In this document: piece after piece, positions 1 to 10,480 of the stretch | Layout of the letters: each line of letters starts with the position of its first letter | Numbering within the stretch: position 1 is the first letter of the stretch | Assembly: GCF_034190915.1 (NCBI RefSeq) | Contig: NW_026947507.1 | Span: 31,920,001-31,984,000 of the forward strand | Reading direction: 5' to 3' | DNA length: 64,000 nucleotides | Source: Cavia porcellus | Taxonomy: Eukaryota; Chordata; Mammalia; Rodentia; Caviidae | Made by a program: the position numbers and the translations under genes | The notes under the pieces: generated by a model | Told to the model about the DNA's origin: nothing | Seen by the model: the letters and a program-made list of their open reading frames with translations, nothing else | The model's database searches: none

Positions 1-52
1 TACATCTCAAAGGATACTGCTTGCCTGGTTAATCTGAGTTTGAATTTCCTGA

Positions 53-53
<1 letters not shown>

Positions 54-85
<32 letters not shown>
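54..85. repeat. poly(T) tract
   Basis: Uninterrupted run of about 30 T. It could be the reverse-complemented A-tail of a retroposon, but no SINE or L1 body follows it, so it is recorded only as a homopolymer. Confidence 0.9.
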
Positions 86-210
86 CCTGAATCTTAGTTT
101 AAAAGCTTTTACCACAGCATTTAAGATATTTTTCATTGTGTTAAAATTCAGAGCTAGCTGGTCAGAATTTTACACATCTTATCCCAGCTCTATTACACAA
201 GACCTCTTTA

Positions 211-211
211 T

Positions 212-242
<31 letters not shown>

Positions 243-250
243 ATAAAAAG
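211..250 (+). repeat. A-rich low-complexity tract
   Basis: Run of A followed by three AAAAG-type units. No recognisable retroposon body lies upstream of it. Confidence 0.85.
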
Positions 251-1157
251 ACAGCAATGCATTTAGGAATTATACTCCCTACCGAGAAAAACACAAAGGC
301 AAACAATCTGTTGTTGAATTTGTCTATTTTTCTAGTTAAGAAAAGGAAAGCTGCAGGAACCATAAATAAATTTTCAGAAAACAACTTTTAACAAATATTT
401 TGAAAGCACGATCAGCTTAGAAATGAACCAAGGACTGTTGATCAAAATTCCAGGAAACTCACCAAAATTAACCAATTATCTGCATTACTGCATGAGCAGT
501 GGATACAGAAAGCTCTTGCTTATACTTGTAATTAACTCAGAAATGCATGAGGAAAGAAGTTATGGGTATTATTATGGCCAAAATTATTCCAAAGAACGCA
601 ACTGTCTTAAAGACAGACAATTGGTGCACTTTAAGTTATACAGTTTATGTTGTTAGCACAATAGATTTACTTTTTTCTAAGTCATAGGTAATTAAAGCTT
701 CTCTAGGAAGCTAAAAGCCTGAACAAGCATGTTACCCCTGAGCAAATTATGGTGGCCTTCCAAACACAACTTAATGTGTCTAGTCTCTAAAAGTGTCTTA
801 ATTCAAACTCTTTTGTCTAGCAAGTGAGTCAAAAACCTTGATCTTCCAACTGCCTCACAAAGAAGCCTGAGAATGGCTGAAAAGGTGGAGATTCTGTTTT
901 CCTATTTGTGGAGAAAATACCCCTTTGCTGAATGTCTCATCTTAGAATCCTAGCTGCAACCTGTTGAGTTGTATGCAGCGTCTGGATGGTACTCAAATCT
1001 TTCTTTCCTTCCTAGACTAAAAATAATCATAAGAAAGGAAAGAGAAAAGAAAACAAAGAAAACCAAAAGAGAACAAAGCATATCAAACCAAATGAGTACT
1101 CCAAACCAGCAAAACAAATGCCTAGAAAAAATTTTCTACTTCTGAATCTCTTCTCAT
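251..1157. other. unassigned non-coding stretch
   Basis: Ordinary AT-rich sequence. A 77-codon frame at 423-656 has no family resemblance and ends within unique-looking DNA. Purine-rich low complexity occurs at 1034-1075. No repeat was recognised. Confidence 0.5.
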
Positions 1158-1314
1158 ACCAGCCAGTGCTCCAGAACGACCTTTGTAGGCCCAAATGGCC
1201 ATAAATAGTAAAGATGCTCACCTTACCCCAAATAGAATGCCAACCAGTCAGTGCCCAAGAATCAGCTGTACCAGGTCCAAAATGGCCCAAAATAGTGAAG
1301 TTGTTTATCTTACG
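1158..1314. repeat. diverged tandem duplication, period about 85 bp
   Basis: Copy 1 spans about 1158-1229 and copy 2 about 1243-1314. Both start with ACCAG(C/T)CAGTGC and share a GGCCC/AAATGGCC block, AAATAGT(A/G)AAG and a CTTAC end. On the minus strand the duplication is visible in translation: NFTILGHFGP and IFTIYGHLGL lie 28 residues apart in one open frame. Identity is roughly 70% by eye. It may be part of an old LTR or an unidentified repeat. Confidence 0.7.
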
Positions 1315-2520
1315 TAATGTCACTGCTTAATGACTTAAGAGAAGGCCCAAAAAGTTAAGAAAGTAGACACCTGGACTATACTTTCCAGTGGGAAAAGAGG
1401 CAGAGCCCATCAGCTCCCTCAAATAATCTGTTTCTTCTTGCCAGCAAAAGCATACATAGGCAGCTAATGCCATGAACAAGTGAAAAAGAGAGTTTCTTGG
1501 ATACAAAAAACACAGGAGGCATCCACGAGAATGTTTCAGGAGTCTTGATCAGGGTTCAACTTGCCACAAATAGTCTCTTTTCCCAAGTGCTTACTAGATG
1601 AGTGGCTTTCAAGAGTCAGGACTTGCCTCCTTTCTAAGGTTGATTTGTGCCCAAAGCAGCTAGATAATAACACACTACTCTTTGAAGAAGTAAGAGTGCA
1701 ATTCTGGAAGACATCATTTCCCCAAGTTTTGAAATAATGAATTTAAAACTAATAATGCCTTTCATTATTCATGATTGTATTAATCAACTCTCCCTATTAA
1801 ACTTAGTTCATATTATATGACAGGAAAACTTTATCTCAAACCATATTAGTGCTTGTCAGCACTGCTGGGTGATTGTTCCTATGGGTAAGGGATATAAAGA
1901 TCGACTTACTGCTTTTCCTAATATGACTACAGAAACACTCATGGAGTCCCGGAGAACTGGACTGGTGCTAGAAGCAGACAAATGACATGGTGCCTATAAA
2001 GAATAATTTCTAGAGAAGACAGAAAAGCTTATTTTGCTTTTCCCTCTTCTTATTCTTTGTTATATCATTTTCTATAGGTCTCTCACATGTCTCCACCACT
2101 TCTGAACAAAGTTATTGATAACTTTGTTTATACTGCTTTGGAATATGTCTTTCAAAGGATGTTAGCCCACTAAAACTTTAGAAGGGTGTCTTTTTTTGGG
2201 TCAAAGAACAGATTTGTTTCTTGGCCAACACAATAAAGATACTGTCTTCCGTGGTCTAGAGGTTGGTTAGATTAGCTAGTGACTCCTTTTAAATTTGGGA
2301 GTTTCTTGGCTGTAACACAAATTGATCAATATGCACTAAGTACTAAGGCTGCTTTGCGTCACCCACTGGACTTGTAGGATGGGGGTGGAAAGGAGAACTG
2401 AGGCAAACATAACATTTTTGATGCTTTCTGGACCACCAATGCTTTTGCATGCTTTACCAGCATTTATGAAACTATGGCAACCTATTTGTTAAATAGCACA
2501 GTTCCCAATTTGGCACTTTC
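1315..2520. other. unassigned non-coding stretch
   Basis: No coding frame or repeat recognised on either strand. Composition is slightly more GC-rich than the rest of the first 10 kb. Confidence 0.5.
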
Positions 2521-2527
2521 TGGAAAA

Positions 2528-2591
2528 CAGAAGGAGAGGGGAGAGAAAGAGGAGGAGGAGGAGGAGGAATATGTGAAAGAGGAGGAAGAAG
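2528..2591 (+). repeat. (GGA)n purine-rich tract
   Basis: Imperfect GGA/GAGG repeat with a central run of AGG triplets. It creates a spurious minus-strand frame rich in proline and serine. Confidence 0.85.
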
Positions 2592-2834
2592 GCTTACTAG
2601 CCGGTATCCACCCACATTTCTTTTGCTAATATTTGGATGAAAATTACTTCTAGTGTTTATTCTAAAACTGCTTTTTCTTTGAAAAGTGCCAGACCAGAAA
2701 ATATGTTTATTGAGGTACCTTTTGGAAAGAAATGCATGAAAAAATAATATTGTCACACCTTGTGACAAAATCTTCAGGATAAAATCAGGTACATGATTGT
2801 TTTCCTACGTTGGTCTCTTCCAGATGGAGGAACA

Positions 2835-3205
2835 TATCTGCTATGTCCAAATCTAGATGTTCCCCCAAAGCCTCATGCACTCAGACATGGAGGTTTGGGC
2901 AGGTGATCTGATCATGGGGGTGTAATATTCATCAGTCCACTGACAAATTTACAGCTAAATGTGAAACCTGGGAGATGAAACTTGGTCGGAGGAGGTGTGA
3001 CCTAGAAGGGTATTTGTCCCTATCTCCCTTATCTCTCTGCTTCTAGTCTCATGCTGTGAGCTGTTTTTCCTCAGCCATTCTTCCCTGTGCTGGAACCTAC
3101 TGACTGAATGGTAACCTCTAAACACTGAGCCAAAATAAACCTTTTCTTCTTTAGCGTTGTTAGTGTCCGGTATTGCATTCAAGCAATGAGAAAGCAATTA
3201 AGAAA
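2835..3205 (+). mobile_element. MaLR-type solo LTR (ERVL-MaLR), degraded
   Basis: The 3' part has the layout of mammalian-apparent LTR retrotransposons: a block on splitting, ageing LTRs reading GAGCCAAAATAAACCTTTTC at 3128-3147, which carries the AATAAA polyadenylation signal, followed by a short U5-like segment. The upstream part contains the cytosine- and T-rich block typical of these LTRs. Ends and target duplication were not resolved. It is an old non-autonomous element with no coding capacity. Confidence 0.65.
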
Positions 3206-3632
3206 ATCTCTCTATTGGATATGAAGCTTAAAAATCCTTTCAGATTCTTCCCACCACTTTTGCTTTCTCTTTGATGACACCAGTCTATCATGGAATCACA
3301 TTTACAATGCCACACTTGTGTAAAAGTTTATTTCATGAGAGGTACATTTTGATGCATGACAAATGTAATGCTTCAGTAAAAAAGCACACAGATCTCTCCT
3401 CATTTATGTCTCTAGTACCATATGGTCCTTCTAAAAAGGTCATAAGGACTCCCTGCATACAAATGCTGAGGTGCCTTCAATGTGTCTCATTGTAATTCTT
3501 TGTTAAACAGTAGCCAGCATAGCAGTACATTAGTTTTCTTGCTTTGAAAATTTCCTGTTTTCACTTGCTTTTGACTTCACTCTCACTGTTTTGGGTTTTT
3601 AATTGCAAAATAAAAATTAAACATTTTTAAAA
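3206..3632. other. unassigned non-coding stretch
   Basis: AT-rich; a 74-codon frame at 3271-3495 has no recognisable similarity. No repeat recognised. Confidence 0.5.
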
Positions 3633-3804
3633 GGAGCGCGACAGCACATACCGCTCCCTGCCCATTCTGGGAGACTGAGGTAGGAAGATCAAGAGGTGAA
3701 GCCCAGGGTGGGCAATTTAGCAACTTAGTGAAATCAGGTCTTAATAAAAAAGAAGGGCAGAGGGAGCTGAAGATATAGCTCAGTACAAAAGCCTTGGTGT
3801 TACA
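3633..3804 (+). mobile_element. B1-dID dimeric SINE
   Basis: The first half has the 7SL/B1 block (CTGGGAGACTGAGGTAGGAAGATCA-like, written here as GGGAGACTGAGGTAGG at 3669-3684). A central A-rich linker follows, and then a tRNA-like half beginning GAAGATATAGCTCAGTACAAA. The B1-dID fusion is characteristic of non-muroid rodents. The tRNA half is cut short after about 45 bp. Confidence 0.85.
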
Positions 3805-3805
3805 G

Positions 3806-4400
3806 GCAGGTGGGCTAGTTAAAAATAGTCAGACGGGGCTAGGCCCTCAAAGAAAATGGCACAGAGGACCAGATGTCTGGTGACCTTGGAGGAGACACAC
3901 ACCTCTTACTGTGGGACAGATTTCAAAACAAATGCAACCACACCTTTAAGTATAATCCTTATGGATTAAATCTGGATCATTTTGAGAAGCCAAGAGTCAC
4001 CATCCCAATGCCCTATAGGAAGAATCACTGATCTATAAGAATGCTTGCTTGCTATCCAACTCATTTCCCCATTTGTCCCTAATTTGGTCAATGTGACTTG
4101 AATAATTAAATTTAAAATTTACTTGAACAATTAAACAAGACATAGCTCTGTACCATCTGATGCCCATCTGCCTTGCGAGTGTTCACCAATTTTAGACCAA
4201 CCTCACCTCATGGATTTACTCTATAAATATTTTGAGAAAATCCAGAATCTTTGACAACCCACTCAGGACCCCTTCTGTCTCTCTCTCTCAGACAGAAGCT
4301 TTCTTTCTCTCAATAAATATTTCTGCTCTTAATTTTCATTGTTCCTAAAATTTATTCTTCCATTTTAGAGAACACGAACTCATACTAGACATATAGTTGG
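3806..4400 (+). mobile_element. probable solo LTR of an endogenous retrovirus-like element
   Basis: LTR-like signals occur in the right order: a TATA-like CTATAAATATTT at 4220-4231, a CT-rich stretch, and AATAAA at 4311-4316 about 90 bp further on, followed by a T-rich U5-like segment. Neither TG/CA ends nor a target duplication could be fixed, so both limits are approximate. No internal retroviral region is present. The family is uncertain. Confidence 0.5.
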
Positions 4401-4502
4401 TCTGGAGATTTGTTCCCCTATATCAACTAGGTTCAATCATTAGTACAAATAATCCATTCTTATATACACTTTTCTACAGAACCTAAGATATCTTATATGT
4501 TC

Positions 4503-4650
4503 TTTTAAAAATGTTTTTTCATAGCACATGTTTACAATACACAATGATTATACCCCACCCTGGGGAGTTGGTACATATATATATAATACATGTTAATTCT
4601 TTATTCACCCCTTCCTCATCTCTTGCCTCATTTTTCAATTATAAGAACAT
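4503..4650 (-). mobile_element. L1 3' UTR fragment
   Basis: Matches, in the same orientation, the start of another L1 fragment in this window at 48388-48490. Shared blocks are TGTTTACA, GGGGAGTTGGTACATA and ACAT(G/C)TTAATTCTT. It is the terminal part of an L1 that was truncated at its 5' side. Confidence 0.75.
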
Positions 4651-5540
4651 TCAGTTTCTTGAAAATATGACACAAAAATATAAGGATCAAAAAGAAAGAT
4701 GATGCCTACCACCTCTGTTCAGATTCCTTATCTAAGGACTCTTTCTTTGTTCATTACTTAAACTTCAAGCTGGAAATGATTTTACCATTTAGGATGAGGC
4801 AAAGCCAAGTCTTTTCCCAAAAAGTATAGTATTTCCTAGCAATCACAGCAATTTAGGTTATTTAAAATTACAAAATAATGAAACTCAGGCAAAAAGTATA
4901 CATATAGAGTAGCCACGTGTGAGAAGTTTGCTAGGAGAAAAAGCATTACTGTCAGAAATGAATCTAGCTTGCTCCTCGGTGATTATCATCAATTTTAGAG
5001 ACTGATTTTCAGGATTTTTAAGGATACTGGCTGGTGTATTTTACAGAAAATTGGCAACACGGAGGCAAGTTTTTCTGATAAGCAATAGGAACTCAACATG
5101 CTGTACTCTTTAATTGCAATGTGTACAGCCAGAAACAAATATTTGCTGCACTGTGATCTCAGGCTGGGTTACTTCAGGCAGTTTAACAAGGGTGTTTTGT
5201 TATTTTGCTTTGACAATGACATAAGTATGTTTGGTGGCGGCACAGCCAAGGTAGACAAATCGATCTGTTCGGTTTACTGACTTCACCATTGAGCAGAAAT
5301 CAGTTTTCCCACTGGCTACAGAGCAGAGGTCAAATTCTTTAGTCTATCTTATCTAGACTTTATGGGGCACTGTGGCCTTCCATATCTCTAGTCCCTTCTC
5401 ATACCATACTCATTGCTCCTACCAGCTTCTTTGGTCTCCTTCTGTGGACCAGTCAAGTTTCCTATTGTCTGATTTCAACTTCTGGAGTGAGTATTCCTAT
5501 CTTTAGTTCTAGCTATACAACATTTAAGCTTTAGCTTAAA
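4651..5540. other. unassigned non-coding stretch
   Basis: No repeat or coding frame recognised. Local GC is slightly higher at 5330-5440. Confidence 0.5.
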
Positions 5541-5550
5541 GAAAAACATC

Positions 5551-5604
5551 CAGAGAGAGAGAGACGATAGATAGACAATGATAGATATAGATAGATGATA
5601 GATA

Positions 5605-5653
<49 letters not shown>
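5551..5653 (+). repeat. composite microsatellite (GATA)n(GA)n
   Basis: Imperfect GATA units at about 5563-5607 pass directly into an uninterrupted GA run at 5610-5652. Two minus-strand frames across it are artefacts of the repeat. Confidence 0.95.
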
Positions 5654-5655
<2 letters not shown>

Positions 5656-5659
5656 CAGA

Positions 5660-6084
5660 AGAAAAAGCACTGACTTCTCTTCCTTTCTGTTTTAAGCCTA
5701 AGACTGAAGGAGAATGGATTGGCAGGATTTCTAAATAGCAATCTGAGAGAAAATGACACACAGCTGTGAACTTTGGCAGTGAGAGGGAAAAAGTGAATCA
5801 GACTGTCAGATTAGCAAGGAAGCTACTACCTTCCTTGAGATAAGATGCAAAGTGAGGGAAATTGAATGCGTTTGGTATAAACAAAGATGGCAACAAATCT
5901 GACCAAGAGCTGACCCTAAACTTCATTTTACATGCATTGTAATACATTTCCACAGTAAAGTCTCCACCGGAGGAGAGACTTAACACCTTTCTAAGTGCAT
6001 TTTAGTGTATAAATGTATGTTTGCATAATAACATAACTTCATGCTATCTGGAGACCTCTTCTGTATAAGAAAAAATAAAAACAT
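5660..6084. other. unassigned non-coding stretch
   Basis: Nothing recognised on either strand. Confidence 0.45.
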
Positions 6085-6168
6085 GAAGTGTGTTTGCCTG
6101 TAATCCTAGCACTCTGATAGGCTGGTTGGAGGGTTGTAAATTCAAACCAAACTAAATCCCTGGTACAA
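6085..6168 (+). mobile_element. B1-dID fragment
   Basis: Short degraded copy. TGCCTGTAATCCTAGCACTCTG is the B1 A-box and downstream block (positions 6097-6118), and AATCCCTGGTAC at 6155-6166 is the end of the ID half. Most of the middle is deleted. Confidence 0.65.
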
Positions 6169-6509
6169 CAATAACAAAGAAATTAATTCATTAACCATAT
6201 TCCTTTAGAGACTTCACAAAAGTGAAATGCATCTTTGGTTAGCAGCTGCTCTGTCTGTGGAATAGCCAACTTGTTTTGTTTTATTTTGATTTCCTGGAGC
6301 TGGTTGTTGTTTTTCTTTCTTATAAGAAATTTATTTTCACTTTAGAGTTAGTCCATGTTTGAGTTCCACAAAATGTGGCTGCAACTCATGCTACCCAGTG
6401 ATAATCCTACCTGATGGGTTTTTACGGTATCCTGAGCCAACCTGTTAGAGACTGTATAACAGTTCATAGTTTGTGTTAACACAGAAATTACTAATATGAA
6501 AGGGCACAG
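6169..6509. other. unassigned non-coding stretch
   Basis: AT-rich sequence that forms the left flank of the L1 insertion. It rejoins the sequence after 9148 if the L1 is removed. Nothing recognised. Confidence 0.5.
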
Positions 6510-6525
6510 AGATGGCTGTATTTTA
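6510..6525. repeat. L1 target-site duplication, left copy
   Basis: AGATGGCTGTATTTTA here is identical to the 16 bases at 9133-9148. The pair brackets the L1 sequence and shows that everything between is one insertion event. Confidence 0.92.
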
Positions 6526-6534
6526 TTTTAATTT

Positions 6535-7095
6535 TTATTTTAAAGAGATTAAGACAAAAGAGGACATAACAAAGCAGATCAGATCAGAACAATGCAAGCA
6601 ACACAGCATTTTACCACAAGACAACCCATAATTAACAGTAACTACCATAGTGTCTCTTTCTTTGACATAGTTGATCACAGCTTCATATATAATAGTATCA
6701 AGCATAATAAAACAATATAAAACCATCCAAGAGAATGAAAGCCTTATAGGGCATTCAGAATCAAATAGCAGAGAAAGAACAAGGCTACTATATTATCTCA
6801 TTTTCCATAGAACATTTGTTTATATTATCACACATAATAATATCCAATAAGATAAAACAGGATAGAACCAAAGGCAACAGAAAAACAAAAGCATAGTAGG
6901 ACTTCAGAGTAAGATGATACTAAATCAGCTCTGGCTATTCTAATGTCTTCTTTTCTTTAAAATAGCTGTTTATACTATCACAGATAATAAAATCAAACAA
7001 ACTAGGATAAAACCATTCCAACTAATGAATGCAGACATTATAAGGCTTCAGAGCAATGTAATGGGGAATCATGATTACTATAAACTCTTATGTAT
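6535..7095 (-). repeat. L1 3' UTR with about 145-bp tandem units
   Basis: Related blocks recur at about 6639 (ACTACCATAGTGTCTCTTTC), 6782 (GCTACTATATTATCTCATTT), 6937 and 7069 (GATTACTATAAACTC), spaced roughly 143, 155 and 132 bp. Each is followed by a TAGTTG/TAGCTG-like block and an A-rich AAACCAT block. The same unit is present in the L1 3' UTRs at 35797-36080 and 57100-58010. Confidence 0.75.
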
Positions 7096-7107
7096 TCTTA
7101 CCATTTC

Positions 7108-7455
7108 TTATACTAGGGAGACTATTTGGAATTTATACATGTGAGTTTGATTTATTTCGCTAATGAGTATGGTCTCAAGTTGTATCCATTTATTTGTAAA
7201 TAGCTCAATGTGATCATTCTTTATAGCTGAGTAGTACTCTATTGTATAAAAATACCACTGCTTTTTTATCCATTCCTCAGTTGATGGACATTTACATTGT
7301 TTCCAAAATCTGGCTATTACAAATTGTGCTGCTATAAACATGGGTGGACATATATCACTGTGATATGATGTTTTCAATTCTTCTGGGAATATGCTTAGAT
7401 GTGGAATAGCTGGAACAAATGGGACTTCCAATTCCAGCTTTCTAAGAAATCTCCA
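7108..7455 (-). pseudogene. L1 ORF2 C-terminal fragment
   Basis: The C-terminal part of the L1 ORF2 protein (endonuclease and reverse transcriptase of LINE-1). The open frame 7431-7108 carries the conserved C-terminal motifs: FVPAIPHLSIFPEE, PPMFIAAQFVIARFWKQ, CPSTEEWIKKQWYFYTIEYY and SAIKND. It ends at a stop just after FQIVSLV, followed by the 3' UTR. The 107-residue frame has no frameshift, which suggests moderate age. It starts at the inversion junction near 7455 and has no start codon of its own. It is not expressed as a gene by anything visible here. Confidence 0.9.
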
Positions 7456-9132
7456 AAAGAAGAGAGGAAATTATAAAAATCAGAGCATAAATTAATATAA
7501 TGGAGACTAAGAAAACAATCCAAAATATCAATGAATCAAAGAGTTAGTTCTTTGAAAGAATAAATAAAATTAATAAGACCCTAGCTAACTTTATTAAAAA
7601 GAGGAAATAAACAGCTCAAATTTATGCAATAAGGAATGAAAAAGGCAAAATCACTACAGACTCTGTGGAAATACAGAAGATCATCAACACCTATTTCAAA
7701 AACCTCTATTCTCAAAGCTTTGATAACACATAAGAAATAGATGGATTCCTAGAAACATATGAAGTACCAAAGCTAGGTCAAGAGGATGTAAAACTGCTGA
7801 ATAACCCAATTACTATTAATGAAAATGAAAATGTAATTAAGTCCTTATCTACAAAGAAGAGCCCAGGCCCAGACGGAGTCACTGCAGAATTCTACAAGAA
7901 ATACAAAAAAGATCTAATGCCAACACTCCTCAAACTCTTCCATGAAATTGAAAGGGAAGCAATCCTTCCTAAGTCATTCCTGGATGCAAATATTACTCTA
8001 GTACCAAAACCTGAGAAAGACTCAACTAAAAAAGAGAACTACAGGCCAATCTCCCTAGTGAACACAGATGCCAAAATTCTCAATAAAATATTGGCAAATA
8101 GGATGCAGCAAATCATCAAGAAGATTATACACCACGACTAAGTAGGATTCATCCCAGGCATGCAGGGAGGGTTCAACATAAGTAAATCAATAAATGTAAT
8201 CCACCATATCAATAAAGCCAAAAGTAAGAATCACATGATCATCTCTATAGATGCAGAAAAAGCTTTTGATAAGGTCCAACACTCGTTCATGATAAGAACC
8301 TTACAGAAAATTGGAATAGATAGTCTTTATCTCAATATGATAAAGGCCATCTATGACAAACCTACAGCCAGCATCATATTAAATGGCCAAAAACTGAAGG
8401 CCTTTACCTTAAAATCAGGCACAAGACAAAGATGTCCCTTATCACTGCTCCTATTCAACATAGTACTGGAAGTACTAGCCAGAGCAATTAGACAAGAGAG
8501 AGAAATAAACGGGGTAAAGATAGGAAAAGAGGAAGTTAAATTATCATTATTTGCAGATGACATGATACTCTACATAGAAAACCTGAAAACTCCATTGAAA
8601 GACTCCTAGATATAATAAATAAACTGAGCAATGTAGCTGGACACAAAAATCAATACTCAAAAATCAATAGCGTTCCTCTACACTAACAACAAAATCACTG
8701 AGAAAGAAATAAAAGAAGCCACAACCTTCACACTAACATCCAAAAACAAAAATGAAATACTTAGGAATTAATCTCACAAAAGTAGTAAAAGATCTATACA
8801 GGGAAAATTATAATACCCTGAAAAAAATTGAAGAGGATCTCAGAAAATGGAAAGACATTCTTTGCTCATGGATAAGAAGAATAAATACCGTAAAAATGGC
8901 CATTCTCCCAAAACTGTTATCCAGATTCAATGCAATCCCAATAAAAATAACTTCAACATACCTCATAGATCTAGAGAAATCAATCCTAAAATTCACCTGG
9001 ACCCAGAAGAAACCTAGAATGGCAAAGGCAATTCTAAGCAGCAAAGGCAAGGCAGGAGGCATCACAATCCCTGACTTGAAGTTATACTACAAAGCAAGTG
9101 TAATAAAATCAGCATGGTACTGGAATAAAAAC
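7456..9132 (+). pseudogene. L1 ORF2 reverse-transcriptase segment, inverted
   Basis: Degenerate LINE-1 ORF2 covering the end of the linker before the reverse transcriptase, the RT domain and part of the thumb. Motifs in order are [13 protein letters not shown] (about 7858-7896), [20 protein letters not shown] (8034-8093), the [14 protein letters not shown] block (8241-8282), a degenerate [14 protein letters not shown] block (8418-8459), the catalytic FADD (8550-8561), and [16 protein letters not shown] near the end. A stop codon TAA at 8139-8141 interrupts the frame without shifting it. A frameshift lies between about 8590 and 8752, and another stop region lies before 7720. The RT active-site aspartates are still present, but the protein is broken in several places. 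Confidence 0.93.
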
Positions 9133-9148
9133 AGATGGCTGTATTTTA
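9133..9148. repeat. L1 target-site duplication, right copy
   Basis: Second exact copy of the 16-bp sequence at 6510-6525. It directly follows the end of the inverted ORF2 segment. Confidence 0.92.
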
Positions 9149-10319
9149 AATTAACTGTCTGCCTAAGATCAGAGCCATTTTGCAATGGTGGCCTGGATTG
9201 ATGCTGGCCTGGTAGTGGTAGAGAAGGTAATAGACCTGTGTCCAGGGCCCTGCACTCCCTCCCCAGCCTGATGTCACTGTCACTCCCTTGCCTTCCTTCA
9301 CGGACACTCAGGAACACATTGAGCAGAAAAGAACCAAACCATTAGGAAAGAAAACTAAACGGTTAAGCCATTGGCTACTAAAAATTAGTAGTAGAAAAAG
9401 AGAAGTAGTGGATTAGAGCAAAGGTGTAGAGACTACCGGTTTAGAAAATTATGTGTACTTGTCCCCATGGGAAACAAGTTCCAGAAAAACTGGAATTTTA
9501 GAGAATTAGCATGATGATTTTACAAGAAATGTTGCCATTGGTATCACAAATTCTAATTCCTTTTGTATCTTTCAAAAGTCTTTAGTAAATGGAAAATTTT
9601 TCAGTTAATATTTTTAATTCTTTAATCTGATACATAACTTTAAAAAACAAAATTACGTAGAAAACATAAGATGAAAAGAAATAATCCTCTATTTATAATC
9701 AAATATCAAGTTTGACTATAATCAAGTATCTAATTTGGCTGATTTGACCGTTTTTTAAAAATCTCCTTTATTTCTAGGCTGAATAATCCTTGTATTTTTC
9801 TTTTCAAATTGAGGATAATATTTGAAAACATAGCAAGAGATTTTAGTTTCTGATTTTTGTACATTTCACAGGATGGTACAGAATGTGGAGCAAATTTCGC
9901 ACCCCAAATTCATTTCTTTGATGATGAATAAGATTGGTACATGGATTAGATTTTGTTTCCTATTCCTTTTTAATATTTTTTCCATTTTGTGAGGCTAAAA
10001 GAGAGTCTGAGATCATCTTTACTCTTTAATTATTATTTAAAATTATATTTAACATCAGAAAAGGTAAGGACATCAGAAAAAGTAAGATTAAATTAATTAA
10101 AATAGATTGGCTGTCCTAAACTCTTAAAACATGACAATGTTATAAAAATTAAATATATCTGAAGAAGCATTCTGAATTAATGGATCCTTAAAAAGGGTGT
10201 TTGAGAAATATGTGATCTTTGTTACATACTAGATTCAGAAAATAAAGCTGTAATTAATATTACTTGAGCAACCAGTGGAAATTTTCATCATAGTAGTATT
10301 GTATTAGTTTGTGTCCTGA
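9149..10319. other. unassigned stretch with short duplications
   Basis: A GC-richer block at 9170-9320 has no recognisable identity. An 18-bp direct repeat (ACATCAGAAAAGGTAAGG-type) lies at 10053-10088, and a loose duplication of ATAATCAA(A/G)TATC lies at 9697-9735. No gene seen. Confidence 0.5.
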
Positions 10320-10426
10320 AAGTATCTATCTGTATCTATATCTATATATCTATATCATCTATATCTATGGCTCTAAATCTATATCTGTATGTGTATCTAT
10401 CTATCTGTATGTATGTATATATGTAA
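10320..10426 (+). repeat. (TATC)n/(TATCTG)n microsatellite
   Basis: Imperfect TATC, TCTATA and TGTA units throughout. Confidence 0.9.
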
Positions 10427-10450
10427 AATTTTGTCATGTAGGCGAACACT

Positions 10451-10480
10451 CTCATTTTTAGGAGTCTCATTTTTAGGAGA
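10451..10480 (+). repeat. 15-bp tandem duplication
   Basis: CTCATTTTTAGGAGT followed directly by CTCATTTTTAGGAGA: two copies with one difference. Confidence 0.9.

Larger units (their letters stand above)
6526..9132 (-). mobile_element. L1 insertion with inverted 5' half (twin-priming structure)
   Basis: One L1 inserted on the minus strand, bounded by a 16-bp duplication. From left to right it has a T-rich tail, the 3' UTR and end of ORF2 in minus orientation (to about 7455), and then an ORF2 segment in plus orientation (about 7456-9132). The plus segment lies upstream in the element yet is inverted next to the 3' segment, which is the layout made by twin priming during target-primed reverse transcription. 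The plus segment stops at the ORF2 AWYWNK region and the minus segment starts near the C-terminal part, so roughly 0.7-0.8 kb of ORF2 is missing between them. The element is dead: it has several stops and frameshifts and no 5' UTR, ORF1 or endonuclease domain. Confidence 0.9.

Noticed and set aside
5475..5761. Two minus-strand frames rich in serine and leucine
   Set aside because: They are translations of the GA/GATA microsatellite.
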